NCBI GenBank assembly: GCA_021817355.1 | Contig: JAKAVI010000316.1 | Location: forward strand, 1 to 8,581 | Source: Pseudomonadota bacterium | Lineage (GTDB): Bacteria; Pseudomonadota; Alphaproteobacteria; Micropepsales; Micropepsaceae | Length of the DNA stretch: 8,581 bases | Direction: 5' to 3' | Shown: one piece after another, positions 7,485 to 8,581 of the stretch | Layout of the letters: each line of letters opens with the position of its first letter | How positions within the stretch are numbered: position 1 is the stretch's first letter | Notes under the pieces: model-generated | Told to the model about the DNA's origin: nothing | Database searches by the model: none | What the model saw: the letters and a program-made list of their open reading frames with translations, nothing else | Made by a program: the position numbers and the translations under genes

Positions 7485-7514
7485 TTGACGCTCCAGCTGA
7501 CAGCTGTCTTCATA
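7485..7514 (+). promoter_or_regulatory. Possible promoter/operator upstream of the nitroreductase
   Basis: TTGACG at 7485-7490 resembles a -35 element; at 18 bases it is followed only by TTCATA (7509-7514), a poor -10. Between them lies CAGCTGACAGCTG (7494-7506), two CAGCTG palindromes around a central A. The gap of 101 bases and this dyad suggest the nitroreductase may have its own promoter, but the evidence is thin. Confidence 0.25.
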
Positions 7515-7541
7515 GGCAAGATCGCAATTCGGAGCCGCAAG

Positions 7542-8225
7542 ATGAATGAACCCACACCCCGCGTCGAAGACGCTCTCCACTCGCGCAAATCCATCCGTGC
7601 CTTTTTGCCCGACCCTGTCCCGCGCGCCCAGCTGGAACACATATTGCGCGCGGCGTTGCGGGCTCCTTCGGGCGGCAATCTGCAACCCTGGCGGCTCTAC
7701 GCGCTGACCGGCGTTGCTCGTGACCGACTTGTCGCCGCGGTTGGCGAACATCGTAAAAATCATCCCATGGGCGATACACCCGAATATCCGATCTATCCAC
7801 CACATCTGAACGAGCCTTATCGCAGCCGCCGCTTTCGTCTTGGCGAAGCGATGTACGCGACCATGAACATCCCTCGTGAGGACAAGGCGGCACGACTCGC
7901 CTTCTTTGCACGCAACTGGGAATTTTTCGGCGCACCGGTTGGCCTGATCATTACAATGGAGCGCCAGATGGGGGTTGGGCAATGGGCGGATCTCGGCATG
8001 CTGTTGCAGAGCATCATGCTGCTGGCTCGCGCCCATGGCCTGCACACATGTCCCCAGGAAGCCTGGTCGTCGTTTCACCAGGTAATACGACGCGAACTAC
8101 CGATCGGCGAGAACGAGATGGTGTTTGCCGGAATGGCGATCGGCTACGCCGACAGCGCCCATCCGGTCAACAGCCTCTATTCCGAGCGCGCCCCGCTGGA
8201 GGAAATCGTTACCTTCGTCGAATAG
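7542..8225 (+). CDS. FMN-dependent nitroreductase, PnbA/NfnB-like
   Basis: A 227-residue flavoprotein of the nitroreductase family, expected to be a cytoplasmic dimer that uses NAD(P)H to reduce nitroaromatics, quinones or an unknown metabolite. The N-terminal FMN-phosphate motif S-R-K-S-I-R-A-F is at 14-21. R-A-P-S-G-G-N-L-Q-P-W (40-50) is the second flavin-contact motif. D-L-G-M-L-L-Q-S-I-M-L-L-A-R-A-H-G-L (150-167) followed by T-C-P-Q-E-A-W (169-175) and G-Y-A-D (201-204) complete the fold. The insertion Y-P-I-Y-P-P-H with the R-R-F and F-F-G-A-P-V-G elements resembles the nitrobenzoate reductase (PnbA/NfnB) group from memory. The ATG at 7542 is chosen over an upstream TTG at 7485 because GGAG (7531-7534) stands 7 bases before it and the fold starts there. 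A marR gene follows downstream, a frequent pairing. Confidence 0.9.
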   Translation: MNEPTPRVEDALHSRKSIRAFLPDPVPRAQLEHILRAALRAPSGGNLQPWRLYALTGVARDRLVAAVGEHRKNHPMGDTPEYPIYPPHLNEPYRSRRFRLGEAMYATMNIPREDKAARLAFFARNWEFFGAPVGLIITMERQMGVGQWADLGMLLQSIMLLARAHGLHTCPQEAWSSFHQVIRRELPIGENEMVFAGMAIGYADSAHPVNSLYSERAPLEEIVTFVE

Positions 8226-8388
8226 CTCTGATTGGGGTTTGCAAGCGTTCGCCATCTCGGGAATTCCAAAGCGGTCGGTCGCCATGCGACCTCCATCCGC
8301 AGCATCTTCTTTAGATCAGGCGAAACCTTGGTACCGCCAGCAGGACCACACAGCGATGGCAGCCCATGGCTCTCCGGTTTTGGCCAAC
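8226..8388. other. Gene-free gap between the nitroreductase and the marR promoter
   Basis: No gene or RNA is recognisable on either strand. GGTCGC-CAT-GCGACC (8277-8291) could form a 6-base stem with a 3-base loop, but no T-run follows, so it is not an intrinsic terminator. On the minus strand, GGAGG stands before an ATG at 8285, but the frame runs antisense into the nitroreductase gene and its protein has no recognisable features. Confidence 0.5.
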
Positions 8389-8416
8389 TTGACACATAAG
8401 TTGATATCAACATAAT
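8389..8416 (+). promoter_or_regulatory. Sigma-70-type promoter of the marR-family gene
   Basis: A perfect TTGACA -35 (8389-8394), a 16-base spacer, and CATAAT (8411-8416, 5 of 6 to TATAAT), followed by AT-rich sequence. Transcription would begin near 8423, leaving a leader of about 40 bases to the ATG at 8465. It is the best promoter match I see in the window. The spacer holds a perfect palindrome (8400-8411), suggesting direct repression. Confidence 0.65.
8400..8411. promoter_or_regulatory. Candidate MarR operator: 12-base perfect palindrome
   Basis: GTTGATATCAAC reads identically on both strands and fills the -35/-10 spacer of the marR promoter, touching the -10. MarR-family dimers typically bind AT-centred palindromes overlapping their own promoter, so this is a likely autoregulatory site. 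Binding itself is inferred. Confidence 0.6.
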
Positions 8417-8464
8417 AAAGAACGATCAGAGCGGAAGGCGTGACGTGCACGCGCCAGAGGACTT

Positions 8465-8581
8465 ATGGCCAGAAGCGACACGCTGCCCTTCGAAACCACG
8501 CTTTACGTCAAGGAGCATTGCCTGTGCCTGGCGGCACAACGCGCAGCCCGGGCGCTGGCACGCAAGTTCGATACGGTGTTT
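8465..8581 (+). CDS. MarR-family transcriptional regulator (N-terminal 39 codons only)
   Basis: The frame opens at ATG 8465 and runs off the window end. The visible start, M-A-R-S-D-T-L-P-F-E-T-T-L-Y-V-K-E-H-C, followed by L-C-L-A-A-Q-R-A-A-R-A-L-A-R-K-F-D, matches from memory the first dimerisation helix of a group of MarR regulators common in Alphaproteobacteria (C-L-C-L...Q-R-A-A-R-A-L-x-R-x-F-D). The winged-helix DNA-binding domain lies beyond the window. A GAGG at 8457-8460 stands 4 bases before the ATG, slightly close. The strong promoter with a palindrome just upstream fits an autorepressed regulator, perhaps also controlling the adjacent nitroreductase. C18 and C20 are cysteines close together near the N-terminus; redox sensing occurs in some family members but cannot be claimed here. 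Confidence 0.75.
   Translation, partial: MARSDTLPFETTLYVKEHCLCLAAQRAARALARKFDTVF

Noticed and set aside
8097..8285. Minus-strand ORF with GGAGG before its ATG, antisense to the end of the nitroreductase gene
   Set aside because: Most of it lies opposite a confident gene and the product has no recognisable features; frames antisense to GC-rich genes are commonly open.
8277..8291. GGTCGC-CAT-GCGACC hairpin as a terminator of the nitroreductase gene
   Set aside because: No T-run follows and the 3-base loop is tight; could equally be a chance dyad.

Overview
The window looks like chromosomal DNA of an alphaproteobacterium. All large genes are GC-rich, and the proteins (a full-length GlnE of about 960 residues, an SsuB/TauB-type ABC importer pair, a metabolite:H+ symporter, a PnbA/NfnB-like nitroreductase and a MarR regulator) are of kinds common in that class. 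The genus cannot be told from the sequence.

Layout. (1) 1-160, minus strand: the 5' end of an unrecognised gene with a clear signal peptide, cut by the window edge. (2) 161-670: a non-coding stretch that becomes strikingly AT-rich (about 31% G+C over 301-420). It holds several inverted repeats and a -10-like TATAAT, but no convincing gene. (3) 671-3562: glnE, the glutamine synthetase adenylyltransferase/deadenylase, with both nucleotidyltransferase active sites intact. (4) 3616-5243: an ABC importer ATPase and permease 2 bases apart, with no substrate-binding protein in view. (5) 5315-7440: an S33 proline-iminopeptidase-like hydrolase translationally coupled (ATGA overlap) to an MHS-family symporter. 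(6) 7542-8225: an FMN nitroreductase behind a 101-base gap holding a small dyad. (7) 8226-8464: a gene-free gap ending in a good sigma-70-type promoter whose spacer contains a 12-base perfect palindrome. (8) 8465-8581: the first 39 codons of a MarR-family regulator, cut by the window edge.

How it fits together. From glnE to the marR fragment every gene points rightward. The importer pair, hydrolase and symporter may be read as one or two transcripts; there is no convincing intrinsic terminator between them. A plausible but unproven reading is a small-molecule uptake and processing cassette: ABC import, hydrolysis of an amide or ester, proton-coupled transport of the acid product, and nitroreduction, with the MarR protein as local ligand-responsive repressor. 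The substrate is unknown. Nothing in the window amounts to a clearly new system. The points most worth checking are the marR promoter/operator, the hydrolase-symporter coupling, the missing binding protein, and the AT-rich region with the secreted-protein gene.
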